Origin: Sepioteuthis lessoniana
Lineage: Eukaryota > Mollusca > Cephalopoda > Myopsida > Loliginidae
Assembly: GCA_963585895.1 (NCBI GenBank)
Contig: OY757904.1
Span: 24,823,292 to 24,887,291, forward strand
Length of the DNA stretch: 64,000 nucleotides
Direction of reading: 5' to 3'
The notes below the pieces were generated by a model. That model was not told where the DNA came from and did not search any database. It worked only from the letters and a program-made list of their open reading frames with translations. Shown here piece by piece: positions 31,206-43,479 of this stretch (the stretch's first letter is position 1; every line of letters begins with the position of its first letter). The position numbers were made by a program, and so were the translations under genes.

Positions 31206-34200
31206 GTGGAAAATTTCTAAAGACAAAACAAAAGAAAAAACAAAGAAAAAACTTACACTGAGAGTGATTTCCGAATCCCAACGTGTAAAATTATCCTAGA
31301 CTGGTTGACATGCTAATTAAACAAGTCCGTCAATCAATCAATCGTACAGCAAAATACACGCAGCAGATCAAATTATTATTGAATATTATGATTATATTAT
31401 AGTTATGAAAAGGGTTTATGAGGGAATTTACAGAGGAAAAAAATATGGCACTGCAGAGAATTACAGTGTAAGAAAATACTGCTCTTATTCAAAGTAACAA
31501 TTCCCTATTTTCTTCAAGTTATTGTCTTCATATTTCTAACGATAAGGTTGATATAATAGTGAAGAAGTCTGAAGTCTGAAGAATATGGAATCTCTTTGTA
31601 TTAAAAAAAAAGATGAAAAAATTATGTCGTATAACAAAACGAACACTGCATTTTTTTGTAAATATCCACAAAAGTACACTAAAGGACAATCTTTAAAAGT
31701 CCATCCCAAAATTCAACTCTCTTTAAAATTTGAAATCAACATTATCTGTGGTTGTGAAAAGTACAATTGGTAATGCGTCTCTAAAATATTCATGCAAATA
31801 TTCTCATTTTTATTAAATATATTCTTAAAAGACACTTTTGACAGTCATTAAGCTAAATGATATTCTATTTAAAGAATTTAAATTACAATTAATTCTTAGG
31901 GAATAAATGAATAAATAAATAAATGGAAGTAGTTGACAATTAGTTATTAATAGTTATCTCTTTTGGGAAATTATATTGATTACATTAAGTTCAAACACAC
32001 ATCGCTTTTATAAAAATCAAATCATTATAATTAGATGAATAGTCGAAATTAATTTAGCTCTATTCAAGACGAACACATCTTACCCGTTTGAAAAAGCTAA
32101 CTAATTACTAATGAAAATTTATTTTAGGATTTTCATTAGACTGCTTTTTCTTCTTTCAATCGTTTTAACGGTGTAATACAATAGTTGCCAGTGGAACAAG
32201 CCGATATACCAGGACGAAAATTCGAATAACTTTCCTCGTTTTTCTATCATCCATTCTGTAACCAGAACATGCAGAATTTCGTCCGCTATCGACTGCCAGC
32301 CCAAGGAACTAAGCTCAGCATAAACTTTAAATGATGAAAAGCAAATATTCTTAAGAATTTCTTTATTTAGAGAGATCATCTTTTCTTCTTATCTAAATTG
32401 TAGAAACAATGAACACTGACATATTTTAAGAGCTAAACGAGAATATATCTATAAAACTATATTAAAGATAAGTAATAAAACGAAATTATTTTCATGATTA
32501 TGACCAAATGATTTTTTAAGTGAGTACTTTTCACATAACTAGACTATATTTTTGACGCTATTCAGCTCATAATCTACATCGGTTCAATTTTATTTTTTAG
32601 ACATTTTTTAACCGTGATAAAGATTCCAGTCCGCTCTAATATTGACGCATATTAGGGGGAGAAGATATTTCACGCGTTTCTTAATATTGGTCGTGCGAAG
32701 TTAAACGCAAAAAGCTTTGCGCATAGTTTGGACTCGTTTATTCATGTCCATTTGCTAAGACGATCATCACTAAGTCATTAAAAAAATATTTTGTTCCTGA
32801 AAAGTAGCTCTATGTAATTGTGTTATCCTATTTCCTGGATTTTTGTACTTTCCGTGAATATAAATAGAAGGCATTTATTTTGGAGCATCACCTTGGAAAT
32901 ATCCTGTCACTCTAGAATGATATTAACCAGAAGTGTAACGCTGCATAAATAATTATCCTAGGACGAGGGTCCATCTTATGCGCATGCGACGCCGACCGCA
33001 GGCTGGCACTTGACCCTTCGCAATATAAGTCCCAGTCAACATTCTTTTTTCGGGCAAATGGTAAACCGGCAAACAATGTGGGGGTTAATTTGGGGCTGGA
33101 ATGATCTCCGACGCTGGTAAGGGGGTACCACTTCACTTTCACCTACCCCACCAAGTCCTTTGTCTTCCTACCCCCTCTTATAGCGGAAAAACGGACTTTG
33201 GTTATAAAATATCAACTGCAGTCAAATTTCCAAAATTCCCCTGTAATGTTTTAAGGTGGCAAAAAGACGTTTGGCCAGAATTAATGACAGCGATACGAAA
33301 CTGAAACAGAGCTGTGCAAAAGAAGACGACGCGATAGAAGAAATAACACAACCCAAAGATTTCAACACAATGGTGCATTTAAAATATAACAAAATTTTCA
33401 TAGGCGACGACCAAACAAATAATGATAAGATTTTTGAAACAGTTCATTTTTCCTTTCTCTTTTCCTTTTAAAATACAGGCAACATTAAGCCAACAGTAAG
33501 TATCAAACATAAACGTCTCGCAACAGTCCTTTTCTTCTTCTTTTTTTCACTCTTTCTTTTTTTTTTGTACTTGAGAAAATATCGGACTGATGCATGTAAC
33601 AAACTTCATTTACTAATTTGCTAATGATGAAACGGAATCCTTTCAATTTTTCTCTTTCTTTTTTCCAATATGTAGGACTGGTAGAAGGAAAACAGATTAA
33701 ATCGAATTTATCTTTGCGGGCTTCAATGTTCAGATTTCTTTCTCTCTTTTTACGGGCGAGGGACATCCCGGAGCAGGTTGAACTCAGCGATCTTTCTCTA
33801 TCGCTGGCTTTTTCCAAACTCTGTTTTCTCTTTTTACAGGAGACTTTCCCCGGAGTTGGCTGAGATCGGCGTCTTTCTCTCGCCGACTTCTGTCCCGAAA
33901 AGAAGATTCTTTTCCAAATTCCTCTAACAAAAAATGGCATTTTGGTGCTGAGGGTCTATGGGCCAATCATTTTACTTTTTCCTTCCCCCAAAATTCCCTC
34001 AGGTCACAATACCCGAGTGACCAGGATTTCTTTTTTTGTCTAACAGACTGCTGCACATAGAGTGCGGGGAGCTGACCTGCATTCACATCGTTTTAACAGT
34101 CAGTCTTAGTGCCTATTGATTCAAACACAGAAGGGTAGGGGAATTGACCCCCCCCCCTTCCCTCTCTCGGTAGCATACCACGGCAAAGTAGGAAATATTC

Positions 34201-35455
34201 TTTTCGGAATTCAACATGTGTACTATTAAAGAAATCTAAATGATATTCTACTGATTTATAGAATTTAATTCGTTTGGTTCGATGCCACAAAATTAACACG
34301 TTTGACATATATCCAAATCCCTTCAAATACTCTTGATATCCGCTTGCTTCCTGTAATCACTCTCCATGGTATCACACAGTAAACTCACACGTTGGTTTCC
34401 ATCGCCCATAAAGTGTATTTTTACATCATGACAACCTGTTTTTTTTTTTATATGAGCTTCCTAACATTTCAGCTCTTTCTTACCTATTTTCGCTAAAATT
34501 CCACGTGAAAGCAGATAACTGTATCTAGATTTTTTTTTTTTATTCGTGATTTGAGTGTTCAATCCTAATCGCGGAATGGTCTACAGTTACTTGAAATAAT
34601 AAAAGAAAGACAAAAAAAGCTATGAATAGAACGTTTCTTTAAAAAACACCAAAATTTAGCCATGGTAGAAAATTCAAAGAGAGAAGAATATGTTCTTTCA
34701 AAATGAGGAATACAGAGTAAATACAATGTAACTCTCTATGTCAAAATTCTGATTTTTTTTCTGGAGTATAATTTTTACAAGAAAATAGTATGAGAAGATT
34801 ATACAATAGAGAGTTTTTAAATCCTCCTATCGTAATGTCACTAGAAAGTGTATTTTTCCACTTCGAGTTTCCTGAAAAGTGGGTCTGTGATTAGTTTAAC
34901 ATAGACTTGATTTTCTTTCTCCTGTATTAGCCATTAAAAAATCTGCAAGTAATTTTTTATATTTGACACCTGTGTTTTCATCACGGATTTTTATGTACAA
35001 GCTTTACATTTCCAAAGAAAAAACTTTTAATAATAAAAAGATAACACCAGATCTGGTGTTAAGAAAAAAAAAACATGTATATATATATTTAAATGAGAAG
35101 TTTTACTCTACAGGTTTTGGTAGAAGTAACATGTTATTCAATAAAATTATGAAGCACGCACGCATTAAAAAAAACATGTGATGGGCTTAATATATCAGTT
35201 AAAGCTGTAGAAATAGAATCGGTGATACGATTCAAAATTCTAGACGCTTGACTTCCTGCTTATGCCCTTGGAAAAGACATAATTCCTTCTGTTGACCCCT
35301 CAGACACATGAATAAATAAAAAGACTTGACACTTTAGCATTGGTTAGATAACAATTTTAGAAGAAAAACTGGATAAAAATCAGTTTTTCTACGCTTGAAA
35401 TTTGAGGCTTAGTGTAAATACAGACATAAAACATTACAAAAATGAATTTGTCAAG

Positions 35456-35499
<44 letters not shown>

Positions 35500-36350
35500 A
35501 TTAACAGTCCTATTACTTAAGACGCACACGTGTCTGAGCTATAACCAGAGATCTGTTGAAAAGCGTGAATCATAGCACAAGAAATTTTAATTTTAAGAAT
35601 ACAATTAGCCACTATCAATTTAGAATTATTGTCTGTTTCAGGCGTTCTCAATAAAATTTAGTATTAAAAAATAATAAAAAAAAGAAAAATATCAGTACTC
35701 TGAAAAACCATAAGCTGTCCACAAAAATTAAGACCTATTACGAAAAAAAAAAGAAGATAAAAAAATAAAAAAAATTCAAATTTCCAAAAATCGTCCAACT
35801 CCTCAGAATATTTGTTCAATGAATTTCCTACCCTGAAACCCCTCCCCATGTTGCACCTGGATTTCTGAAAAGCAAGGTATGGTTTTAACCTAGGAAAATT
35901 GGTAGAATACAGAATGACGGTGAGCAATACGTTCCTTTGAATGATGCATTGGGACAAAGAGTATTTCTTCTAAGCCGGGGCGGGGGTGGATACAACCGTT
36001 GATATTTTTTTCCGAGGCAAAATTCTTTTTGGACAAATTCAATAAAGCAACCATTTATGAATTTTTTCTACTTGCAACATATTCTCAAAAGCTTTACCCT
36101 TTGGATTAGTAGTTGTTTTGCTTCTTGAAATATTCCGACACGAGTTAAAAAAAATGAAGAAAGAAAAGAAAGAAAAAGGAGAAGAAATTCGATGAATTCC
36201 GGGAAGAATTGGTACAATGAAAACCAGAACTATTTTTTTTTTTGTTAGAATATCTAATTAACCTGAAATGTGATATGTATTCTTAAAAGTTCAGATAAAA
36301 TATTCCAACTAAATTACGATGCTATTAATTTATATTAACAACTTTGTAAA
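31206..36350. other. Long stretch without recognised genes
   Basis: Mostly AT-rich. The block 32900-34100 is less so. It contains a diverged two-unit tandem repeat at about 33740-33900 (each about 80 bp, motif CTTTTTAC-GGA...CCGGAG...TCTTTCTCT-TCGC), a C run at 34149-34160 and polypyrimidine stretches. The frames at 33503-33940 and 33618-33863 are low-complexity products of that repeat. A minus-strand frame at 32119-32379 (86 codons) has no recognisable domain. 35225-35310 faintly resembles the SINE central block. Confidence 0.4.
35457..35497. repeat. (TTA)n microsatellite
   Basis: About 13 perfect trinucleotide units. Confidence 0.95.
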
Positions 36351-36356
36351 GTATGT

Positions 36357-36378
36357 TATATATATATATATATATATG
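36357..36378. repeat. (TA)n microsatellite
   Basis: About 11 TA units. Confidence 0.9.
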
Positions 36379-36710
36379 AGACTCCATGATGATCCGTTAA
36401 GGTGAAACTTTAGTAGGAGAATTCCGACTCGCGATTTAAGTTAATTTTGTAATTGGCTCCATTCGTGTTGAGCAGTCTTGTAATTGTAGCATTGCAGCGT
36501 TGACGGTGGGTTTTATTTTTCTTTTGACTAACTGACTGCATATCTCTTGATTTTTTTCAACTGGTGTGACGGTGTTGTTCTTTTCTTTCTTTTTGTCCTA
36601 TGATATTTTTTCTCCTTCCCAAGGGTGGTGATTCGAGATATTTTTATCTCTTGTTCCTGGCGGGTTTTTCATTCATTTTTCTGGTAACCGTGAATGCTCG
36701 TAGATTAGTA

Positions 36711-36775
36711 TATATATATATATATATATAAGTGTGTGTGTGTGTGTGTGTGTACGTGTGTGTGTGTGTATGTAA
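36711..36775. repeat. (TA)n-(TG)n compound microsatellite
   Basis: TA run, then TG run with a few interruptions. It creates a minus-strand artefact frame rich in His-Thr and Ile-Tyr. Confidence 0.93.
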
Positions 36776-38520
36776 GTATATAGATGTGTGTGTGTGAGTG
36801 TATGTGGTAAGTTAACAGATTTTTCTTCTTAAAAAGAGTTAATTTTTGTTTAAAGATAAGCAGGGTAAGCTGTAATTTTTGTGTCAATATTTTTGTATTA
36901 ATTGATTAATCGGTGCTCACGTGCTTTTCAAAAATATCTGAGATTAGCAGATGATAATATTTGACTTACCCCCAAAATTCTAAAGGATAAAAACCGAAAA
37001 TAATCTAATACAGCTTTTCCTTTCTAGATTATTCTAAAAAAACAAATTAAATTAGACTCATAGGTAGATCACCAACATTTTCATCTAATTATGAAGCTAC
37101 TGAAATCTTATAGATAAGCTTGGAAATCTATAAATCAAGAGTAGATTTATTACATATTCTTTTCTTCTTGTTTATTAACAGCAGGTAAAATCTTTTGGTA
37201 ATGATTGGTTGATCCATTTATATTTGAAAGTCCCTGATAATTTTAGGTGTTTAATTTTCAAGGGGAGCTTCTGGTTAGGTCATATATGATTTATTAGAAC
37301 GCTGTATTATTACTTCTTCTAACAATTCTCAGTGGATCAGTTTCCCGATCAAGGAGTGCAGGCTCTTGCATTCCTTTTGTATATTTAGTTGTTATGCGAA
37401 TCAGTTTTTAATTTCTGTCACTACATAGCCTGCGCTTGCAATTCTTCTGTATATCACCATCTTCTGCTTTGACGTAATTGGTTCTCATGGTATTATTTTG
37501 CTGCTATTAAAAGAGATTCAGTTTTTTTAAAATAATTTCCTCATCTTTGCAATGTCGAAGAATTCACAAGTGCAATTTTCTTTAATTTGACGCCTGAATA
37601 TCTATACAATTTCCTCCCAAAAATATTTCCTACAATTTTTAGTGACGATACAGCCATCCGCACCAAACATACGAATGATATAGTTTTCAATCAGCTGATC
37701 ATTCCGATGCTCGGATATTTCTTCGGTGACACGATTGATTCATAATCTGTCTGCATCTAGTTTTTAGATCCAGACAATCGATCAATCGCTTGTCTGAATC
37801 GTTGGTAGATAAGTAAACGAATGAGACCGCACAATTAACATAGTAAAAAAATAAATAGATAAAAGTCGACGCCAGGAAACAAAGAATAAAAAACGGCTTA
37901 CAAAAATAACAATATATACTACGAACAAAATGTCTTGAAAATGATACATGTATTCACTCATCCCGGTGGTAGTGAGTTTTAGTCAGAGACCAGTCCGTCA
38001 TTTCCTTGTAGAAGTTTTAGGCTTTTCTGTTCTCGCTGTCTATAGTCTGACGCCAGGCAATCTTATATGACGGTCATGTTTGCTTTCTTCAATCCTAGGA
38101 ACTATTTCACAAGTGCTTATTACGTTGAGCTTATTTGATTGTTTTTTTACAGCGATGTATTTCGGTTGGTTGACTTGCTTCGTTTTCTATACAGAGATCA
38201 ATCTGGTACAATGTTAAAGACTCATAGCTTTGGGGAAACTCTTCATCAACTCACGATGTACCCTTTCCTTTTCATCTTTCTGTTTATCACTGCTAGAAAA
38301 TCCCTTGGTTCATATTTCATCGGATGGATAGGGAGGCCGAATTGAAAATATATCAATTTACTTCTAATTTGAATTTCAATAATTTTCGAGAACGCGTATT
38401 AAATCGGTAAAGTTTAAAAAAAGATTCTATATTAAAACCAGGAAATAGGTTATTCAATTTTAGATCAGTCACGTTTTGATGATTGACAGATCCGAGCTTT
38501 GATCTGAAGTCATTCTTTTT
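36776..38520. other. Unassigned stretch with a small RLE-LINE fragment
   Basis: Positions about 37430-37530 contain GTAATTGGTTCTCATGGTAT and TGCTGCTATTAAAAGAGATT. These match the RLE-LINE at 45.7 kb (ATTGGTTCTTATGGCATTG, TGCTGCTATTAGGAGGGATT) in minus orientation, so a short relic lies there. The rest shows nothing. Confidence 0.45.
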
Positions 38521-39188
38521 GGAGGTGTCTTCATGATATAATGGTTAGAGTAAATCAAACCTGACAGATAAAATGAAACGCAGTTTCTTCCTGGCAGCGG
38601 TCGTATCGATACTGCTGTATGGATGCACTACTTCGACACTAATTAAACGGGCGGAGAAGAAGCTAGAATGCAATTACACAAGAATGCAGCAACACCCCAC
38701 AAGGCACCAACTATACGGCCACCTGCCTTCCATCACGAAAACTATCAAAGTTAGATGAATCAGACATGCAAAACCCTACTGGAGAAGCAGGAACGGGCTC
38801 ATGAGGGATTTAGTCCTATGGACCCCCACATATGGCCGGGCAAAAGCAGGTCGACCAGCTCGAACATTCATACAGCAGCTATGTGAGGATACGGGATGTA
38901 GCCTTGAAGACCTGCCGGAGGAGATGAACGATAGGGAGATGTGGCGAGAGAGGATCAGGGATATCTGTGCTAGCGGCACGACATGATGATGATGATGATG
39001 GACTGCGGAATCGTAGTCGGCGAATTTGAAATCCAGTGGAGCTATTACGTTCTCTTAGGGACATATTCCCTTTGGAATGGTATGAAACCCATTATCCACC
39101 AAACTAAGGATTATATAGTACCACTGTTGTTCTTCTAAAAGGGTAGGGTTGCATTAAATAACCCAAGAACGTTGATAAGTCATTAAAC
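38521..39188 (+). mobile_element. SINE-A copy split by an RTE insertion
   Basis: The head starts with GGAGGTGTCTTCATGATATAATGG (A box) and stops at 38550. After the RTE it resumes at about 38999 with GGACTGCGGAATCGTAGTCGG and the B-box region CGAATTTGAAATCC. The central block (ATTCCCTTTGGAATGGTATG) and shared tail (GCATTAAATAACCC, ACGTTGATAAG, CATTAAACACAAA) follow. The RTE therefore sits between the two pol III boxes. Confidence 0.78.
38551..38998 (+). mobile_element. Short 5'-truncated RTE LINE with (TGA)n tail
   Basis: Begins with TCAAACCTGACAGATAAAATG, matching the 50-kb RTE at its KSDLTDKMKRSFF segment, and ends with (ATG)n at 38983-38998. The frame reads MKRSFFLAAVVSILLYGCTTS and later GRAKAGRPARTFIQQLCEDTG and EEMNDREMWRERIRDI. 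The central part is frameshifted, and about 30 bp is missing after TRMQQHPTRHQLYGHL. Only the C-terminal domain is present. No clear target duplication. Confidence 0.85.
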
Positions 39189-39884
39189 ACAAAAAAATAA
39201 TAATACTGCATTTTCTTTTCTTTCTTTCCACTTACATTTCGTTTTTGCTAAATTCCTTTCTTATCAAAGTGACATAATCTTTATCCACACTTCATTTCAA
39301 AAACCAATTACGCCACCATATATCTGTAATGTAATACTGTATTCTTCCGGAATCGAAATTGGTTTCTTTTTCCTCTGGTTAATAATATTTCTCTGACTGA
39401 TCTCAAACGCTATAGGGTCACATTAAGGCTTTTATTATCTCCTTTATTGTACAATATAATGACATTTATCATTTACACATCTCAAACTGTTATCCTCACT
39501 TTAGTTGTTATCAACACTTCTTTTCAAAAATCCATTACGCCATTATACATCTGCGATGTAATACTCTATTATTTGGAAAACAAAATCAGTTCTTTTTTCT
39601 GTGGTTAATAAAATATCTCTGACAAGTCTCTAACCCTATAGGAACTTAAGCTACATACGTTGACATTTAGCTACAAGATGCAGCAATTCATCTTTCTTGC
39701 TCCTTTCAGAATAATTCTTTCAGTCCCTGAAATGTTTCATTTGCCCAATTCTCAATACTAGTTAGTCGACTTCCTGTTTATCTACTTGTCTTATAGTGTC
39801 TGTCTATCTCCCTTCTCAGGTTGAAGACCTTATGAATCAATCTCCTTATTCTTTTATCTAGATCTCTAAATTATACGCGTTTCT
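39189..39884. other. AT-rich stretch with an old local duplication
   Basis: Segments near 39270-39400 and 39490-39620 resemble each other (TTTCAAAAA-CCATTACGCCA, ATGTAATACT, AATATCTCTGAC), spaced about 230 bp. This looks like a diverged tandem duplication. Nothing else was recognised. Confidence 0.45.
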
Positions 39885-40540
39885 ATTTCCATAATGGACC
39901 ATAATATCCCCTAGAGAGTTTTTCACACCAGTGTCACGGAAGTTTGCAGGACTCTTTTCAGTATTCTGGCCGATCTCAGTAATGTAGTAGTTTGGATGTT
40001 CTCCACTCACCCCCTTATTTCCAAGTTCTCCAGTCCTTGTATCAATCCTTTGGTGTCTGTAAGAAAAGCACCAATTACAATTGGTATTATCGTCACTTTC
40101 ATGTTCCACAATTTTTTGAACTCCCTAGCAAGGTTGATGTATTTATCCTCTTTTCAATTTCTTTCAATTTTATTCAGTGGTCAGTCGTGACGGCAAATTC
40201 CACAATGCCTTTTTTTTTTTGTTGTTGATTATAATAAGGTCACGGTGACACGAGTTCAAATCCTGGACGAGACTGATTGCATTTCACATAGTACTAATAC
40301 CTTTGGAAAAGGTTTGAATCCAAGTATTCTCCCTCCAGCTATGGGTAAATAATAGAGCAAACTGGGTTCTTCGGCCTTCGTGAGGCAACTAGTCTAAGAG
40401 GAGGAAAACGCTGAATTCAAACCTGTTAAACTCCGCTTAAAAATTGACTTTGTGCCATATCCTGCCCGAGCGGATAGTGTGGTAAATATGGGAATAAGGT
40501 CTGGCTGTTTGGCCGAGATTAGGTTATCCATATTATCATT
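39885..40540 (-). mobile_element. RLE-type LINE 3' end, interrupted by SINE-B
   Basis: Minus-strand 3' end of the RLE-LINE: in plus coordinates GAGAGTTTTTCACACCAGTG, then the complement of the conserved end of the endonuclease region (ISPACINPLVSV/APITIG in antisense frames). The SINE-B insertion at 40241 interrupts it. LINE sequence resumes at 40493 with GGTCTGGCTGTTTGGCCGAGATTAGGTTATC. Confidence 0.7.
40241..40492 (+). mobile_element. SINE-B copy, 5'-truncated, with perfect target duplication
   Basis: Starts inside the tRNA-like head (CACGGTGACACGAGTTCAAATCC, containing the B box). It continues through the central block (ACTAATACCTTTGGAAAAGG, TTCTCCCTCCAGCTATGGG) and the 3' part (GGCAACTAGTCTAAGAGG, CAAACCTGTTAAACTCCGC), ending CCTGCCCGAGCGGA. 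AATAAGGT flanks both sides (40233-40240 and 40493-40500). Confidence 0.85.
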
Positions 40541-42425
40541 TTACTTCTTGAGAGTTTTTCACATCAGCTTTAGCTGGTGGATTTTCACTTGAGTTTGAGT
40601 GACAGCAACTCTCCTCAAGTCTCCATACGTCTTCGGTCATGTGTCATTTCCCGCTTTTCATTAATAGCGTGGCGCATTTTTAAATAACAAATGTTCTTTT
40701 TCGTTTTTGACAAACAGTTTGATGTCGTCCATGTTCATGAAGTGGTTGATCTTTACACTCAATTTACTGTGTTTGTGTCCTGCTGTGCATTTCCTAAGGT
40801 TATGGTAGAGCGGCATCACTGTATTTCAAATAGTAATATTCCCTGGAATATGCCTTTTTGGAGCTTTACCTCTGCTAAACTTTTTCTTCCTACTGTCAAT
40901 TCCACTCTCCAGGTTTCCATGGTCTTCTCGATAAATGTACGGCCCTGTTGGATGTTTTATACATTATGAGACAGCGTTGTATCCAGTTTGGGGGGGCATA
41001 TCATAAGCCTTTCTGTAGTCAATCCAGGCAATAGCTAAATTTTTTTCCGTCTCATTTTATCTCTTTGAGGATACGTTGATCTATATATAGTTCTCTGCTT
41101 CTTATTCTCTTGCGGCGTCATTTCTGTTCCTCGGGAAAGATTCTGCGGCTTATCAATGAATTGTAGACCTCCTCCCTTATTTGTGCCGCATTTTCAACAT
41201 CATTGCTTGGCACGTTATGGGTCTACAGCTGTTGGCGAGGTTCTTTTAAGGGGTCCATTTAGATCAGATTGGTCTTCCAACGGTCATCCAATTGGGTATC
41301 TCATTTTCCTGTATGCATTTATTTATTTCGGTAGCAAGTCTGTCGTGGTTGTAGGGGATTTTTAAAGCAAAAAATTCGTGTACCCATTCAGGCGAGGGGT
41401 TTTCCAGTTTGATATTTTTACGTGTTGCTTTTGGTGCGTCGGGGTCATTAACCTAAGGGCCTTCTTCGACTCTTTGCAAATCTGTGTCCAAGTTGTTTAT
41501 CTATTCGGCATTTTGGTTGGGATCTTTCCATTCCCATATTTTCCTCCAAAATATTTTGCCTCTTTCGCATCTGGTTGTTTGAATGGCTTCGCTCATTCTC
41601 TCCGTTCTTTTTGGTAGAAGTTTTAGTCGTTGTTTTGGGAACGTCCTGTTTTGTCTGTATAGTTTGGTCCTGTATCGGTATCATTTTAGTTTTCCCGCTT
41701 TCGTTTTGTTTTGTTTCTCCTCTAATTTTTTTTTTCGTTCTAGTTGAGCTTTTTTCAGTTTCTTACAAATATAATGTTCTGTTTTAGTATTTTTGCTTGT
41801 TGTCATAGTCTCTTTATCTGTGATTCTTATCTAAGTTCCCGCCCAGATTTTGACTTTATACCTGTTCTCTTCAGAGGGAACCCGATTTTTTCACAGATTA
41901 ATTTTGCTACATTTATTAAATCGTTTACCTCCATGATGTTGTTTGTCGTTATATTTGTCAATAAGTCGATCACGTTCTCGGTTTCGGACTTGACTTTCAT
42001 CCAGTCTTGTTCCTACGTGAAAGCAGTATGGTTTGCTTTTAAGACATGATTTTTTTAATGATATCTACATTCATTTGTTCCTGTTGGATCAATGTTTGCG
42101 TCTGTGTGTCTTCAGTGAATCGGTCATTATCATGTAATGTTTGGTTAGGAGTTACTGGCTTTCACGAATTTACTGTTTCGGTTATTGCATTAGGAATCTG
42201 TTAATGTGTTTTTCTACATATTTGTTGGTGTATTGTCTGTATTTCAAGGTCGGAAAACCAACAGTTCTTTGACATGGTCAGTGAGTCTTCGGTTTGTTGT
42301 CTTAAATCTACCGAATTCTGTTCATATTACTATCATTCTTTTTCTCTGACCTTTTGTAGGTTTACTAAAAAAACAGTATAATGTGAGTGTGTTTCTTCCC
42401 TAGTCCATTTTCTACAAGGAGGTCT
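40541..42425 (-). mobile_element. RLE-type LINE, rearranged copy
   Basis: The extreme 3' 100 bp (40545-40637) is joined directly to the RT region (about 40660 onward), so the endonuclease-coding part is deleted. Minus-strand frames show fragments of RT, for example the SCRPITC motif near 41180. Upstream is FWRKIWEWKDPNQNAE with the stretch INNLDTDLQRVEEGP (about 41440-41560). Further upstream (41600-42400) is a Lys/Arg-rich region typical of the N-terminal part of this family, and a 5' boundary near 42425. All frames are broken. Confidence 0.68.
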
Positions 42426-42882
42426 CTGGTTTGAGTGGTCGATTTGCACATCGTTTTTAATTCTAAAAGAAGAACCGTTTGTGTACCTGGAAGAAGAACA
42501 CCCAACAGCCAACCAGGGGTTGTTTATTATCTGAGCGCCTGATACAGATGTGATCGAGAACAGTTATGGTAAATGCTCATGTACAGCGGGTCACAAAACA
42601 ACAAACATTCACACACAGGAATAAGCAATTAAAGTTTTAACTTAGTTAAAGTTCACAGACAGACTAGTTTGTAATTTACCCCTTACTATAAGTACCAGAG
42701 CTAATTTCAGGTATTCCTGTATCACCTTTTAGGTTTTATATTCAATACTGTAATTTGAGACTTCGTTTCCTCTGAATCTGGTCCTTTGAGAGTAAAGACT
42801 AGGCTCTTTACATATCTTACTAGTTTCATTAAGGAGGGTAATTGTTCTTAAGTTGCTCTTTCTGATACATTACTTGTTCATC
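42426..42882. other. Unassigned stretch
   Basis: No feature recognised; it may include the lost 5' end of the upstream LINE copy. Confidence 0.4.
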
Positions 42883-43372
42883 TATTGCGAGAAAGCACTG
42901 GCAAACGATATAGCATTTTATCGCAGAAAATTTACACGTTCAAATCTTATTCATACTTTCGAAATAGTTTAGATGAGAAAAATTCTGGAAAAAATATCCT
43001 CAGTTAGATTACAAACATTTACCCAAAAATTTAACGATCAACAAAATCTCTTATGCATTTTGAATTAAAGACAGTTTTTACTTACCGGGTCTTCCTCCTT
43101 TGGTATAGTAGATAGTACACAGCAAAGATTTGTTCCTTGTAGCTACTGGCCAGGCGTTCGAATCTAAGCAGCCCCCATTTTTATTAGAGAAAAAAAGGTC
43201 TCGTTACTTTCGGAAATATTCGATTCTAAAGTCATCCCCCTGCTATTCAATTACTTTTACTGACCATCCAAGATACTTTTTTTCATCTATTGCGAAATGA
43301 CACTGGTAAACTATATAGAATTTATCGCGTAAATTTAAAACGTTCGAATCAAATTCGTGCTTTCGAAATATT
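42883..43372 (+). repeat. About 90-bp direct repeat enclosing a tRNA-like head
   Basis: Positions 42883-42975 and 43284-43372 align (TCATCTATTGCGA, CACTGG-AAAC, TATAG, TTTATCGC, TTTCGAAATA). Between them, 43092-43172 resembles a tRNA gene, with A box TGGTATAGTAGATAG and B box GCGTTCGAATCTA. This may be a further tRNA-derived SINE (family D) lying between, or built from, two copies of a unit. The copies are visibly diverged. Confidence 0.5.
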
Positions 43373-43479
43373 ATTATTGTTATTGTTATTATTATTATTT
43401 ACAATTATTAACCTTAGAATTATGTTGAGGCAATACATTTATGTTTTACTGCTTCTTTTTGGTGAATTTTTCGACCACA

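Noticed and set aside
33503..33940. A 145-codon minus-strand frame rich in Arg, Lys and Ser
   Set aside because: It overlaps a tandem repeat and polypyrimidine stretches, has no recognisable domain, and an equally open frame lies on the other strand.
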